This document shows, piece after piece, positions 1 through 13,023 of a stretch of DNA of 64,000 bases. The number at the start of each line of letters is the position of its first letter. Position 1 is the first letter of the stretch. Below the pieces are notes generated by a model. That model had not been told where the DNA came from and did no database searches. It worked only from the letters and a program-made list of their open reading frames with translations. Origin of the DNA: Acanthococcus lagerstroemiae (taxonomy: Eukaryota > Arthropoda > Insecta > Hemiptera > Eriococcidae); the NCBI GenBank assembly GCA_031841125.1, contig CM063113.1, positions 36,645,197-36,709,196 on the forward strand. The letters run 5' to 3'. The position numbers and the translations under genes are program-made.

Positions 1-860
1 AGATTGTCGTCTCTGAAGTGAAAGGCGTCGAATCAGATTTAAATTAAGTCGGATTTTTAATCCAGTAACGAACATCCTATTACATCTTCGGCCGAGAACT
101 CGACTCCGTTTCTAAACTTTCGCACACACGAGATACCAAAATGGTGCTAATATTTTTTGTCACTCGACCGTATTCGTTTTTATCGTCGCGGCACTTTGTT
201 TTTAGTTCGCAAGGCACCGTCGTTACCTCTACAAACCCGGCAAAAATTCTCGTATATACCCTAAAGCCGAGAGAGTATCGCGTTTAAAAGGGTTAATCGT
301 TTCTGACTAACGTGTGTGGATAAAAACTCTTCTTGGCGTCGCATCAGAACGCATTAATTTAATCGTTATACAAACGATAACTCTCGTACACGTTCAACTT
401 TACCATATATACTGTCTACTATGTGCATAAATATAGTAACATTATACACGTATATGACACGAGAACATGCTGTTGGACAAACGATGTTTCGAACGAAAAC
501 GGGCAGAAAAAAAGCCGTTTCAAAGATCGTTACACAAAAAAAAAAAAAAGTACACGAAAGGTTCAACCGTGCATTCTATTTTTCTCTATAGCGTTTTCGG
601 TATAAGTGAAGAGTTAAGAGACTAAGTCTCCGACGCTCGAGGTAGCTGAAGGGGATCCCAAGGCTGGTTTTCGAGAGCAAAAATTGAAAGTGGACGGTAT
701 ATCGAAGAGGGTTTATAGTGGAACTAAATGAAACGAATTTAGCGACTCAATCGTTTCCCCTCAAATACGAGAATGAGCTCACGTCGTTCATTTGTAGGCT
801 TAAAACTAAGTAATAATCGAATTACCATGGACTCAAGTCAGTCTCAAGAGGTATATCTGG
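1..860. other. Non-coding sequence, no recognised gene
   Basis: AT-rich sequence with many retained CpG dinucleotides. The two short ORFs near 366-605 overlap on opposite strands across an A-run and look random. I see no tRNA, repeat end or splice-supported exon. It could be an intron or intergenic DNA of a host gene lying outside the window. Confidence 0.5.
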
Positions 861-3800
861 GTGTCTTTTTTTTTCTTATATTATTTTATTTTCTATGAGA
901 AGTTTTATGCAGAAGGCTATGATTGCGGTCGGGTTTACATTGTGTTGATGCTATAGTGTGGTTAATTCTCGAGACCGGAATCCAATTCATTTGTTTGATG
1001 GTATGTGTTGAGCTTATGGTGGGGTTACGTGGTGGGTCTTGAGTGTACCAGGTCGGTTTGCGAAAGAAAATATATCGTGGTGCCGTTGGCCTATCGGAGC
1101 ATTTGGTTGGATTCCATGGCTACTTGAAACGGAGTATGCGAGCTTTCAATGTATGATCCTGCGCACGTCCGGTTTGGATTGACAGGTTCTTTTTCTTAGT
1201 TCACTCAGGTTCCAGATTATCCGAAGGTCTAAAGTGGCACTTGAGTCGGCAACAAGGGTATTGAAAATGCAGTATAATTTGAATCACTATCTGCCAGACA
1301 GTGATCAGGACCTATCAACAAACTTGTTTGCTGTATTGAATGGTCGAGATATGAAGCTTAGTGTATAATAATTCAGGAAGTTGAATCCCCTTTAAATCAA
1401 AGAGCATTTAGAAGCCGAGAAGCAGAATTTTGAAGATAGCCATCCGTTGGTAAGTAGAGATTTTAAAGGCAACCATTCCAATGTGGTGATTTTAAAGCCA
1501 GAGACGTGCAAGAACTTCAGAGATGTGTATGGGAATAGCTACCAATTCGTTTTGTAAGAAATCCGAAGGAATACTAAATATACTTTCAATGAAAGATAAA
1601 ATAATATTATATAAAGTATATCATAATTGAAGTTAAAATATACCTACCTATCAGATAACAGCACCTACAATTTCAATTCGACTCGAATGTCGTTACCGAT
1701 GCAGAGGATGAATCGGATTTCCTTGCCAAGAATGGTGACGTAAAGTTTCATCTAAATGTTTAAGAAGATTAAATAGGATTCAATTTCCAGTTACGGTCAA
1801 AGTCTGAACAGGAAAAGGAGGAGATGTATTGATTGGAAACCGAAGCATACAATGTTGAGAGAATAATTAAATTAGGAAATCTAGGGTTGAAGAAGGGTAA
1901 TTACTCTAACTAAGCAAAAAAAAATTTAAATCATAAAGATCAGAAATTTATTGTAAAAAAAAGGGGAAACATAGGGAGTTTGAAAGGCAATTTAGAACTC
2001 ATCTGATGTATATCCTTCAAAGAATGTATGAAATAATGTCATTAAACAAAAGCCAAATATATAAAGCAAATTTAGATTGATGGAGCCAAATTGAAAAGTC
2101 CAGGCAGTTCACAATCCAAATAATTAATCCAAATATATAGTAAGATTGCAAAAGAATGTAAAGGATGTTTAGCTTCATGTAACCAACGTCATAATCATCA
2201 GAACAAAAATTTGAAAGTTCGTGTTGGAGTTAGACATCCTGAAGAGACGAAAACAGTTTATCATTTATTAAATATTAAATATATAGTTATGGTTTTATGA
2301 AGCTGTTTATGTATGCTCTTTACGAATACGAAAATATAGGTCAAACCTTCTCAGATCCATTTAATTCATCCTTAGGTGTAAAGCTTGAAACTATTAATGG
2401 TTAAACGTTTGAATTTTATTTATAGTATTATATTTTATCACGATTTTTTTTTCGTACGTAAGTTTATTTATCTCCTATGAACCGATTACCTGCGTCTTAT
2501 TTTGAAAGAATATCCTTTTCTAATCCTTTCACAAACACTCAAATTGTTTCTGAGAATTTCTTATTATTATCGGCATCTCATTTAGTAGTGGAAATGAGTT
2601 TGCTGTAATTTCTATATGTCTGGTTAACCTCATTTTACAAAATGATAATAAAATTACTTTTTCCATTTGTGTATGTTGATTCGAAATAAAAGAAGAATTA
2701 GAACAGATTTCGTGTATCAATTTTATACCGAACGAATGAATCTATATCGAGTTGGATAAATTAAATCATTACAAATTACAAATTTTAAATAAAGAAACTT
2801 CGTTTTGATACACTGAGTAAATTTACGAATACAAAAATTGTTTGTCGACACAGGAATGTAATAAAGAACACAACAAATAAAGTTCATAGTAGGATAAAAG
2901 CACATGACAGTTTATAAATGAGGATGCCTAGGCTTTTCTATAAGGCTAAGGACTATCTTAAATATATAGATTAAGAGAAAAGTATCCAACTAATGGTAAT
3001 ACGATTGGATAGATTTCGGGATTGGAAGGCGGATCAAGGAAATTGCGGGTTTGCAGTCACTCTCGATAAGGATTATTCTGATGTAGCAGGAGAGTGGGCT
3101 AGGGCCTGGTTCCAGGGTTGACGGAAAGACTTCGGATTCTCAACGGATTCGGTCATCTACAGATCGATGTACAATGGAAGTAAGTGAGGGGATTAATGCT
3201 GACGCTCCACCTGGAGGGGGGGATTGGGTTAGACATTGAGAGATTGCTTTATTCACTTAACCAGTATTCGGTATTTAATGTCTTGTTGAAGCATAATGCT
3301 AAAGCTCGATTAGTGAGGGTTATTTGATTTTAAAAGGGGAACAGGACCCCTATGCAGATTTTCTCATGGTAGAGAAAAGTCGATGGTGGATGGGAATAGT
3401 AGTTGATTTTTGATGAAGGCTATTTCCGAAAGTGGATTTGATTGGTTGATTGTGTCTAATTGTCTCCAAGGACTAATTCGCGGGAAGGTGGGTTTAAAGA
3501 TTTCCGTGACAGTCAATTCCTTACTGTCGATGAACCAGTCGGAAATTCTAATGAAATTTGGAAAGTTCTTTGGTTGTGAACTGAAGGAGTTAAGTGAAGT
3601 GACTTTCCGATTACGTTTAACGTGAATGGGAATATATCGGATTGGAGCAATGAAATAGTGTTGCGATAATGTTTAACATAATAGGCCAGTAAAAGATTTA
3701 AATATAAGTTGCTTCATTACGATGGGCATCGTAGTTATAATTTTTCTTTGAACGAGTGAAATTTTGCTGTAGTAAATTTAAATTATTTACTGAATTGGTC

Positions 3801-6800
3801 CACTAGATTTTTTTTAGGTTTTAGATATTAATGAGAATAGGTACGGAATATTTAGGTTGTTTTCGACGAATTATTGTGATATTTAGGTTGAATTTTACAT
3901 GATACGTATTTGCATTTAAATCGTAACTTTGTTTTCGTAAGCATAAGTTAAGTGTAGGGTGAGTTAGATGGGGGTACGAGGGTCTTTTATTATAATGCCG
4001 AGATTGCTGAAAGAAATTGGATAACTGACCAGATTTTTAACGATGGTTGGTTAATGTTTCCGGTAAAAGTAAGTATCATTGCATGAATTGATGTCTCTAA
4101 AGAAAGTGGGAACGATTTTTTTGTTTTACCTAGAAAAAATCATTATTTATAAATTAACAGTCAGTTGAATTAGTATATTTTACTTTAGTTATAAAATCTT
4201 TGTAACTCATTGGCCAATTACTTTATATTTTTCGATATCCTAATATGATATCAAGACATGATTTCATAAGTAATGGTTAAATATTTTATTTTGTGTGTAA
4301 TTACTTTAGTTTAAGCTATACTTTTTAAAAGTAGCTTAATATTTAACTCCTTTGTTTTTTTTCACTTTAGTAAAAAATTGTAGAAACTCAAGTGGAGGAC
4401 TTCCCCAATATCTTTGTAAATTTTTTCAGCTATATCTGGTAAAAGTTCTTGAGCTGTTCGGAACATTTCTTCTTTTTATTGATCGAGGTATTATATATTG
4501 ATTTGATTTATTATTAAAAATTACAATAATTCAAGAATATATGTATATTACTAAATTATATTTTTCAATAAGTGATTTATCTGCTCATTGGCGTATATCG
4601 AAATAGGGTGCTGTCCGATAGGGCAATTTGTATGCGTTACTCCCTTATGCCCTTATACTTCGAAATAAGGATTTATATTATGATTCGATGTCCAAATTTG
4701 AGAAATTGTTGTCGATGGTATTAGATTGAGTTCGAATCGGATATTTTCCGGTTCATCCAACGAAGCAACTCTGCCAGATGTACACTGGATGATTTTTTTT
4801 TGAAAAGTTACCTTTTAATGTCATGCCCTCCAGCCTCCCAAATCTCTATTTAGAAAATGTTTTGCTTAAAGGATTCCGGATCGGGTTAGAAGCCAAAAAT
4901 TATGTAAAACGAAGTTTGTGACCTATGTAATTCATTCCGTGCTATTTTATTTGGTATCATTTTCAAAAACTGTGATATTTGTTGTACAACTCTAAGATTA
5001 ATCGATTTTTTTTAGGGTGGAAAAAGCTAATTTTGATTGTCTAAACCACTAATTCCACCAATCAATTTAGATGAAATTAATTTCTTATTGAATTGATATG
5101 ATAATAAATTCTCTATCGTGGATGGTTACATCTTTTCAATTATTAGTAGTTTTATTAAAATGGTTATCGTTAATGTTTTCCCGTAAAGGATTATATTGAA
5201 GAAAGATTGGCATATTATAGTTCAAGTTATTTTGCTCGTTAACTGCATTTCCAGTACGGATAAGCGATAAATTGTTTAAAGTTTACCATTCGTGCTCTGG
5301 TCAATCCTTAAACTGGTATGTTGATTTTGAATAGATTCGCCCTGCCGATTTATAGTCTTGGGCATATTGATAACAGACAATTTCAATAAGTCACTGTAAT
5401 TTAGTCCGAGTTGTTCAGTCCTTTCGCGAAGGACAAGACGTCTATCGTCGTGGACAAAAGTGACCCTCTTCCCTGAATTTTGATGCTCCTGCTCTGTAAA
5501 CTTGTTGAATATATGGAGGGAAAAAAAATCACCCTAATATTCTTGCTTGCAGTTTTTGGAGAATGACCCATTAATGTGAAATAGCCTTCGTTCATAGCGC
5601 ATAATTAAGTTGTTTAACCGATTATCGGATGATTACGTGGCCTACCGACTTTCAATATTTAATTAGTATTTATAATATAGTCACATTTCTAATGTTTCTG
5701 CATTTATTTTCAATTACAAACCGATAGGGCTGCTCTCTTACGTTTCGTTCTTGAAACTGTTAACACTTTATTTTCCTTATTTTTTCTGAACTCTGTTACG
5801 TTTGATACTTTTGACTGTCAGCATATATTTTTTTCTGACATATTTTTATTTTCCTTACGATTTCGGGTGTTTTTCGAATTGAACTTATTTGATTTTTTTT
5901 TTCTTTTTCGTACGTTTAACGAGTTTTAAAAAAGCTATTTTTAACTTTCCTTGACACGTGGAAATTAGTCACGGTGAATTCTTAGATTTCTGAGGTTTCG
6001 TTTTCTTTTCTGATATTCGAATTTTATTTCGTTTGTTAATATTTTTTACGTTAATGAATTGTTTCTACACGAATCACGTTATTTTGCTAGCATTGTTAAA
6101 GATTTCTCGTAACTACCTTATTGTTTTCTTCAATTTCTCAAGCATTAATTTAATAATTTCGTTACGATAGTTAAAGTTTCGTTAAAGAGAGAGCAAGGAC
6201 GAGTGATTTCGAAATGGGAGCCTATCTCTCTTTTTTCTTTTTTTATTGATCTTAAAGTCCGAAGTCCACCTAGTCTTTGCTTTGGATTTGATCGAAATTG
6301 TCTACCTTATGACTGGGGTCCATGAAATTTTTACCGATTTGAGCCCGGTCATGGTGTAAATGTCTTTTTCCTGGTCGACAGTCACTTTAGTATTGTTCAT
6401 TCCCTATTTTGGGGAGTGACATTTCGTTCTATTCTTCTCCTGTTCGTCTTAAAGGCACGCCAAAGTACTGGGGGTTTCCTCAAGACTCTTTTGGTTTGTC
6501 TGCTAGGCCAGTGAGGGAAATGAAATAAAATACCACACCATTACATTTGAGTTCAATACAGGGTACCAAGATTGAAATGTGAAGATAGGTGACTTTAGAT
6601 GACCATTTTATCCCGTCTATTAAAAACTACCTCTGCTTGTTGCTCGAACTCCATTGGAGAGCCGCAATTGCGGCCCTTTTATAAGGCAGTACCTTTTCGA
6701 TGACACCGATCTCTTCCACTACCAAAATTCTTTGAAAACTAAAAAAATATGCTCAAATTGTTTAAAATAAAGTCACATTCTTCAGAGACAGTCAATAATA

Positions 6801-7100
6801 CCAACACCAGTTGTTCGAAGCCTAATGTCCAACATTCAGAAACAACTTTATCTTACCAATAATTGAACACAATTGTACGAGAGATTCAATGGCACACCAA
6901 ATCTTCACGACGGACTCATTACACTGACTTATTATTTTTGTAAAACTACTCTTTGCAAATTACAGACAAGAAGCTACAATGTACAATAGTACTTGAAATG
7001 TAAATATTCAACATTTTTTCTTTAGCGTACCTAGAATATACCTGTTGTAGTTCTAAATTGAATCACCAAGGAATCACTACTCACATCAGAATCAGAAATG
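861..7100. other. Long AT-rich stretch without recognised genes
   Basis: About 6 kb of AT-rich, stop-dense sequence on both strands. Between about 2950 and 3650 the base composition is more G-rich and there is a 71-codon ORF (3410-3625), but I recognise no domain in it. The rest is T/A-rich with homopolymers. It may contain decayed transposons, but I could not tie any part to a family. Confidence 0.45.
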
Positions 7101-7145
7101 AGCAAGTGGGTTCGCTAAAAATTCGTTCAAGTTCGCTAAGCTTCG

Positions 7146-7180
7146 CATTCCCGAAAACTTTCTTCAAGTTTTCGGGAATG
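7146..7180. repeat. Perfect 15-bp hairpin
   Basis: CATTCCCGAAAACTT pairs exactly with AAGTTTTCGGGAATG around a 5-base loop (TCTTC). It sits in a short stretch with repeated TTCGCTAA/TTCGCGAA motifs (7110-7200). Its role is unknown: it could be the centre of a foldback MITE or simply a local palindrome. No flanking TIR was identified. Confidence 0.5.
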
Positions 7181-7551
7181 GAAATTTACCTTCGCGAACT
7201 GAAATCAATCTATGAATGATCAGTTTTTGATAGGATTTTCCTTTCTCCTGTGTTTTAACTGACCATTATTAGAAATTATCCAAAATAATTTGTCTTTAAT
7301 TGACTTTAAGTGACTTTAACTTTCTTCCAAATATTTTGTTGACATTAATTGACCCTGTTAGACATCCTGCTATAACGCTTGTGACAATGAGTGAATTATC
7401 GTGGCAATCTTCATAAGAGGGTGTATTAGATTGGTTGTAGCTTTTCGTTCCTGCCGGTTATATTTTCAGTTCTACTACTTAGGAAATTTCAAACTTATTG
7501 AGTAGCACTTTTCGTTATTTAGCCACGAATATTGCAGGTACACTCAAAATA
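7181..7551. other. Non-coding spacer, nothing recognised
   Basis: AT-rich spacer up to the TA that borders the mariner. No ORF, RNA gene or repeat was recognised. Confidence 0.4.
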
Positions 7552-8465
7552 CATAGGCTGTCGCTAAATAACTGAGACTAAAATTCGCACGGCCCACCAA
7601 CGCTACCTATCTATCGGCGTTTTAACACAGTAGGGGATAATTTGGTTCATTAGCTATCGATTGAGACCACGCCGAGCTCATTTGATTGAAAATTCGCTGT
7701 TCCAGACCAATTTGAGAAAAACCATATGCGTTGACCCCTACAGGTTTTTTAAAGATTTTTTTAAAGAAGGAAAAAAAGCATACGATTACAAAATTTTTTA
7801 TTAATCATCATTTTCGTTAAGCACACGAATATCTTTTTCAAAATAAGCACCATTCATGGCCATACAGGCGTTCATTCGTTCTTGCCATTTATCGAACGTT
7901 TTCGCGTATTCCGCCACCGGTAAGGAGGAGAAAAACATTTGCGCCGCGGTGATGACAAAAAATCACAGTTGAGTCCTGACCTCGCCCCTTGCGACTTTTG
8001 GTTATTTCCTCAACTAAAGGAGGCCTTACGGGGTTGTCAATTCAACACGAATCAAGAAGTCGCATGACTGCGGCTCAGATGTTTTTATCCTCCTTACCGG
8101 CGGCGGAATACGCAAAAACGTTTGATAAATGGCAAGAACGAATGAACGCCTGTATAGTCATGAATGGCGCTTATTTTGAAAAAGATATTCGTGTGCTTAA
8201 CGAAAAAAATGATGATTAATAAAAAATTTGGAATCGTATGCTTTTTTCCTTCTTTAAAAAAATCTTTAAAAAACCTCTGTAGGAGTCAACGCATATGGTT
8301 TCTTTCAAATTGGTCTAGAACAGCGAGTTTTTAATCAAATGAGCTCGGCGTGGTCTCAATCGATAGCTAATGAACCAGATTATCCCCCTACTGCGTTGAA
8401 ACGCCGATAGGTAGCGTTGGTGGGCCGTACGAATTTTAGTCTCAGTTACTTAGCGACAACCTATG
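7552..8465. mobile_element. Palindromic mariner derivative (inverted 3' halves)
   Basis: A 914-bp element flanked by TA on both sides (7550-7551 and 8466-8467), as expected for Tc1/mariner. The ends match as inverted repeats (CATAGGCTGTCGC at the left, GCGACAACCTATG at the right). The inverted match continues for about 400 bp (7552-7955 against 8062-8465), far longer than a normal mariner TIR. Both arms carry the 3' end of the same transposase gene, antisense on the left and sense on the right. The unit is therefore a head-to-head duplication of the 3' half with the 5' half lost. It could only be moved by a transposase supplied elsewhere. The TA flanks suggest it inserted as a unit, which is an inference. 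Confidence 0.85.
7960..8219 (+). pseudogene. mariner transposase C-terminus (broken)
   Basis: The sense copy encodes SPDLAPCDFWLFPQLKEALR from about 7972. This is the block around the third catalytic Asp of mariner (DDD) transposases; the Asp codon is at 7978-7980. After a frameshift near 8050-8065 the other frame gives the C-terminal FDKWQERMN...NGAYFEKD block, ending at the TAA at 8217-8219. The helix-turn-helix domain and first two catalytic Asp residues are absent, so the product cannot catalyse transposition. This C-terminal block (about 7790-7942) is repeated antisense in the left arm. The mariner subfamily was not assigned. Confidence 0.8.
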
Positions 8466-9365
8466 TATGTACGTATGTAAGAGCGATGCAAAATTTAATG
8501 GGAGAAATAAGGACAATACGCTTCCGCAAAATCCTTACGGTTACGGTGAAAATTTAAATGGATCAACTTTCGTTTCTTCAACTCAGAAATGTGACCAAGA
8601 ATTTCCTTTTTTTAATGAGACGAACCGCAATACTATACGATTTGGAATTGCCGAACTGTGACAAAATGAAAATTTCAATATTATTTTCCTCACAACTATA
8701 TACTGTTGATTATACGCCCTTTTTCCATCGACACCCAATACATGTAAAGCTCTCTTTGAAACTTCATTTGCGTTGAGCCACGAAAAACATTTAAATATTT
8801 TTCAAGGAAACTTTGCACATTTTATTTTTATCCTCAAATGCAACTTTTTAATCCTGTCCGACCTTCAGTTTTTTTGCCGTTTTCGGGGACTAACAACAAG
8901 AGACTGAATGAGGATGAGATCAATGATGGATAACACAAAGTGATACGATCAAGTTATAATATGGACGTGGAAAAGAATTCCATAAAAATCTAGATTTCGA
9001 AACCAATTATCGAATAAGTTGATAGCTGCCTACAATCGTTTCTCGTTAACTTCGAAATTTTCGACTTCTAATGATCACCGACAAAATTTACCGTCAATTT
9101 CTAGAGTATAAATGATCTGAATTATGTTGACTGGTTGCACTGGAGTAGTCGAGGCAACTACAAGCCAATCGTTGGTTCTCCAACAGCTTACTCAGGTCTA
9201 CGCATTTTATGGAGAAACTTTGTCATACTATTTGGAATACATTCGTACTATTGGACTTCCGATTTTCATGATCATCAAATATTACCCAACTTATTTTTAT
9301 TGAAGATTTTGAGTGTTTACCTCAGAGTTACAAACTGTTCACACGCATTCAGACTCTATTAGTAT
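8466..9365. other. Non-coding spacer, nothing recognised
   Basis: AT-rich DNA with overlapping short ORFs in several frames (8467-8776, 9135-9362). None has a recognisable domain, and their composition matches the surroundings. Confidence 0.4.
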
Positions 9366-9615
9366 TTAATCAAATTCTATTGAGATTCGTTCAAATCTCG
9401 ACTTTGCCAGGCAGTTTCACGATGTATTCAGACTTTTTTAGGGTTCTTCAAGACTCATTCAGTTTCGGCCAAGATCCAGTACGATCTCAAAACTTATTCA
9501 GACTCTGGCTTGTTACGACCCATCAGAAGGTTATTACGACTTATCATAACTCATTGCGACTCATTCAAAGTTGGGCTCTTTTATGACACACTCGAATCTT
9601 TTCGAGATCACACCG
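9366..9615. repeat. Degenerate short-period AGACTC array
   Basis: Loosely repeated blocks of the form (A)GACTCATTCA/GACTTATTCA at intervals of roughly 12-20 bases, for example around 9466, 9498, 9560 and 9610. Unit spacing is irregular. The same motif family fills 42845-43250 and 54730-55390. The small ORFs here follow from the repeat's codon-like spacing and are not proposed as genes. Confidence 0.55.
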
Positions 9616-10420
9616 ACTCTTCAATGTCTCAGTCAAACTAAAATCGAGAAAATCCAGGATCTTGTCACCAATTTTATGATAAATTTAATGTAGCAGAAGG
9701 ACGAATTACCAACCGCCACGAAATATGCAGAGGTTACTTACTGTTTCCGCCCAAGAAGACGGGAGTCCAATTCAGCTGTCCGGTCATAGTTGCAGCAGCT
9801 CGTTCCAAAGACAAAAATCCCAGGCAGTACAGAAGTAGGCTGCCCAACAACATTATTCAACCACCGAATCACAATTTGTACAGTAAACTCAATTCATTTT
9901 CCTATCAATGGAATTCTCTCATCATCCCGATATGACAGAAAATACAATATCCCTTCAAAGGTGGAGTTGGACGGAAGGAAGCATAACAGCATTGCGAGTT
10001 GAACGGTCACATGTCATGGTTCACGTCTGAAACAGAAAATCAACATTTTATTAGTAACGGAAAAGTGAAAAATGAGCGAATACAATGTTTTTTGAATTTT
10101 ACGAATTATCTGGCTGATCTAAAATTGTTTGATGATTCGAACTGAAGTTCGGTTCACCAACGCGTTATATGGCACAAGTCTATTTTTTGTAGAGAAAATC
10201 ATACAGGCCGCATGGGAAGAAATATAAAGCCAGAGAGGGGGCTGAGAAGTGAACGATTTAAGAAATGCAATACGAATTGAAAATGATTATTAAATAGTTT
10301 CGCACTTGTCCATTGTCATTTCTCTCTTAAGATTCTCTAATCTTCCAAATCATTCAACCTTCTTACATTCCAAGTTCCTATTTTAATTGCGCCTTTCTTT
10401 TTGAAACTTTTCGATGATGA
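9616..10420. other. Non-coding, nothing recognised
   Basis: Mixed AT-rich DNA. The ORF at 9790-10002 shows no domain. Confidence 0.4.
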
Positions 10421-10700
10421 TGCTCCCCCAAGTAGCTCCCTCTCGGACATCCAAATGAGGAGTTTTTACATCCGGAAAAATTATATACCTGTTGGAATGC
10501 CGTTATCAGCAATTAATATTTGGAAAAGCTACGTTTCCTGGAAAGAGATACCGTTGTAGTTTTTCATTGCTTTCAACTGGGTTTATCTGTCGGAGTTTGC
10601 CTTCTCCTAGGTGCTTGCGGCAACGATTTCAACAATATATAACCTCACAGAGACTATTTTTTTATTTTCTACGCTTAACCCTCCTCACCACGGCAAGATA
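10420..10700. repeat. Dispersed repeat, related copy at 20185-20370
   Basis: Blocks such as TTTTTACATCCGGAA and CTGGGTTTATCTGTCGGAG recur in the same order and spacing at 20200-20340 (TTTTACGTCCGGAA; CTGGGTTTATCTGTCAGAG). Both copies are diverged. The 20.2-kb copy directly follows the RTE-like LINE relic, so this could be a 3'-UTR fragment of such a LINE or a separate repeat that inserted beside it. Confidence 0.55.
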
Positions 10701-12179
10701 TCACCAAAGAGGAGGGAGGGGGAGAACGAAGATGCCAAAAGAAGAAAAAAGTTCATACCTCCTCACTTCAATTTCCCTAAATTAGATGCCGAAATCCCCG
10801 ACTTTTTGAAAAAATGCGTATGAGGTGGCAACCTATATTTCTCGCATGCTGATCTGTGACGATGAAACAAAAACTGTAATGAAAACATGTACACGAATTT
10901 AGACGTGCGGCGCACGTGGAAGACAACCTATGCGTGCCCGGAGTTGAAAGGATAAAATATAGCCTTGTTTTACGATTTAAGTAGGTACTTTAAATGTGGC
11001 AAAAAAGTAATAGACAAGAAAAATATGGCACCGTTGTAAATATCGTGGAGTGTTAGTTTTCACCTAACAATGCTTCGCCACTGTTTACGAGTCCCTGTTG
11101 GATTCACAGTTCGCACTTTTTCTTTCTCCTCTCGCGGAGCCTTATTCCTCTCTCTAGCCGAAAAGCAATGTTAAAAGACTGATTTATCGGTTTACAGATA
11201 TAAATTGTGGTTTATATACGACCGCCATTATACATATAAATCGTATGTATCTGGTGGGCCACGATCGCCACCGGTCGACTAAATGCGAGGGGGAGCAGCT
11301 ACACACTCGTACCTTGTATTCGGCACATTTTATACAACTTAAAATTGAATTATCTCCGTACTGAAGTCGAATGCCGGTTTCGGTTCGAGCCGTTCCGACC
11401 TTCTCGTTCCGCAATCTCCGCAGATCGTCTTTTAAAACGAGTTATTTGTCATTCTTATTTGATTTCTGCGCTGGTCCCGGTTAGACCTTTTACTTCCGAA
11501 AGGACGACACGATTTCGGATTTAATGTTGCGTGACAGTTTTCTTTCTTGACGTCCCGTCGCGTCGCTCTGCTCTTTCTTTTCGCATTTATATCCGAGCGC
11601 TGATTTGAGACGGATTTAAAAGCTTTCGGTGATTGCGATAACGTTATATGTTTTCAGTCTGAACGCGAATAGGTATCGAATAAATAGGAATTGCGAATGC
11701 ACCAAATCGGGGGATGTTGGCGTCGCTGGCCAGCCGGCTACGAACAAACAAACGAAGCTAAGGGTTCCGTATCATGAAACGACGGGCCCTCGAGGTTGCG
11801 GCGCCACTCGTACGCACATTCGTCGGGTTCCATGATTCGCGGCGATAAAATACAAAATTATAAGGTTCGACACCTGAGCGGTCGTTTCGAGGGCGATATC
11901 GTTACTGTATCAACTGACTGGCGCGGGTAAGGAGGCTCCAAGCGTTGGAGCTTTCCACAGCGGTGTCAGTATCCTGTCCGTTACAACAGATGCGTGTTAT
12001 ACAGAATTGGTCATGTTGTACCTGGGGTTGTGAATGTAATACATGATCCGATGTGTCATTAGGGACGTATTTACAAACAGAATTGTTCGCTGACACGCTA
12101 TAATTCGTCGCTTATATGCAAGGTGACCACTTAAACTTAAAAAGAAAAAAAAAAAAAAGTATTAAAGGCAGTATTTAAT
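10701..12179. other. CpG-bearing non-coding region
   Basis: Contains a stretch (about 11060-12110) with many CpGs and short ORFs on both strands, none with a recognised domain. The higher CpG content and absence of repeats suggest older, unique host sequence rather than transposon, but I cannot name an exon or regulatory element. Ends in an A-run near 12142. Confidence 0.4.
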
Positions 12180-13023
12180 TACGACTTCCAGCCTAAATTA
12201 CTAAGGGGGTGTCCTCCCCCCACAGTTTCGTCCCTGCAAATGCAGATTGAAACCTTATCCCCCAAGCACTCCCATTTGCGCACATGAACATACCCTACTC
12301 TGACAGGGGGCAAGCTGGAAGGATGTCAGGGATACTTGAGAGGAACACACAACTTCCTTCGCATGTTAAGGTGGTCGTTATTTACTCTTGGTGATATTTT
12401 TTCGGAATTTCCTCTGATTCGTCTCCTAAACTGGTAATATAAAAAAAAAACTAGCTTCCCTTCGTTCTTATGGGGAAAACACTTGCGAGTTTTGACTTTT
12501 GTTCCAGACTAAATTTCCCTCCAATATATTCACTAGGACCAAAGCCCGCAAATCAAATAATAGAACATTTGCTTTCAGCTGGTGACATTGGAAAATAAGT
12601 TTTTTACTTTCAACTTTTAGATTGTAATAAAATGTTTAACTTTCTCAAATTTCAGTCTCCACGTCAAACAGAGAATCTAGTAAAAACAGAATAGTCACTG
12701 ACATTCGAAATTCAACGTTTGCTACCGACTTTCAGATTTGCGGAATGGAAAAGAGTCCAGGATACTCCATTTTCAGAAACGAAATTTGACTTTTAATTAG
12801 AGTAGGTGGAGAAGAAAAATTTTTCCGAGTTATTTTTTAAAAACTAAAAATTCACCGACAAAATTTTTAAAAAAATTAAAAATTTGCCGATTTTTGAATT
12901 GTAAAAAAAAAAATAAACAAAGAAACATTCATAAGAAATGAAAAATTCAAATGAACAGTTTCAAAATTTGCCGACTGCCAAATTACTGGGGGGGAGGGGG
13001 TCACCCCCATAGTTTCGTCCGTG
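12180..13023. mobile_element. Non-autonomous element, copy 1 (5'-truncated)
   Basis: Matches 41640-42662 along its length on the same strand. Shared landmarks are GTTTCGTCCCTGCAAATGCAG, GGAACACACAACTTCCTT, AGGTGGTCGTTATTTACTC, CAGAGAATCTAGTAAAAA, GAGTCCAGGATACTCCATTT and a GCCGAC-rich A/T tract. It ends in a G/C tract followed by ATAGTTTCGTCCGTG. The block CCAAATTA-(G/C tract)-AGTTTCGTCC occurs near both ends as a direct repeat. No coding capacity. The full copy at 41.5 kb has hAT-like 8-bp target duplications; here the left end is missing. Confidence 0.7.

Noticed and set aside
3410..3625. 71-codon ORF as a small gene
   Set aside because: No family recognised and no flanking signals. Length is within chance expectation for a 6-kb gene-free stretch.
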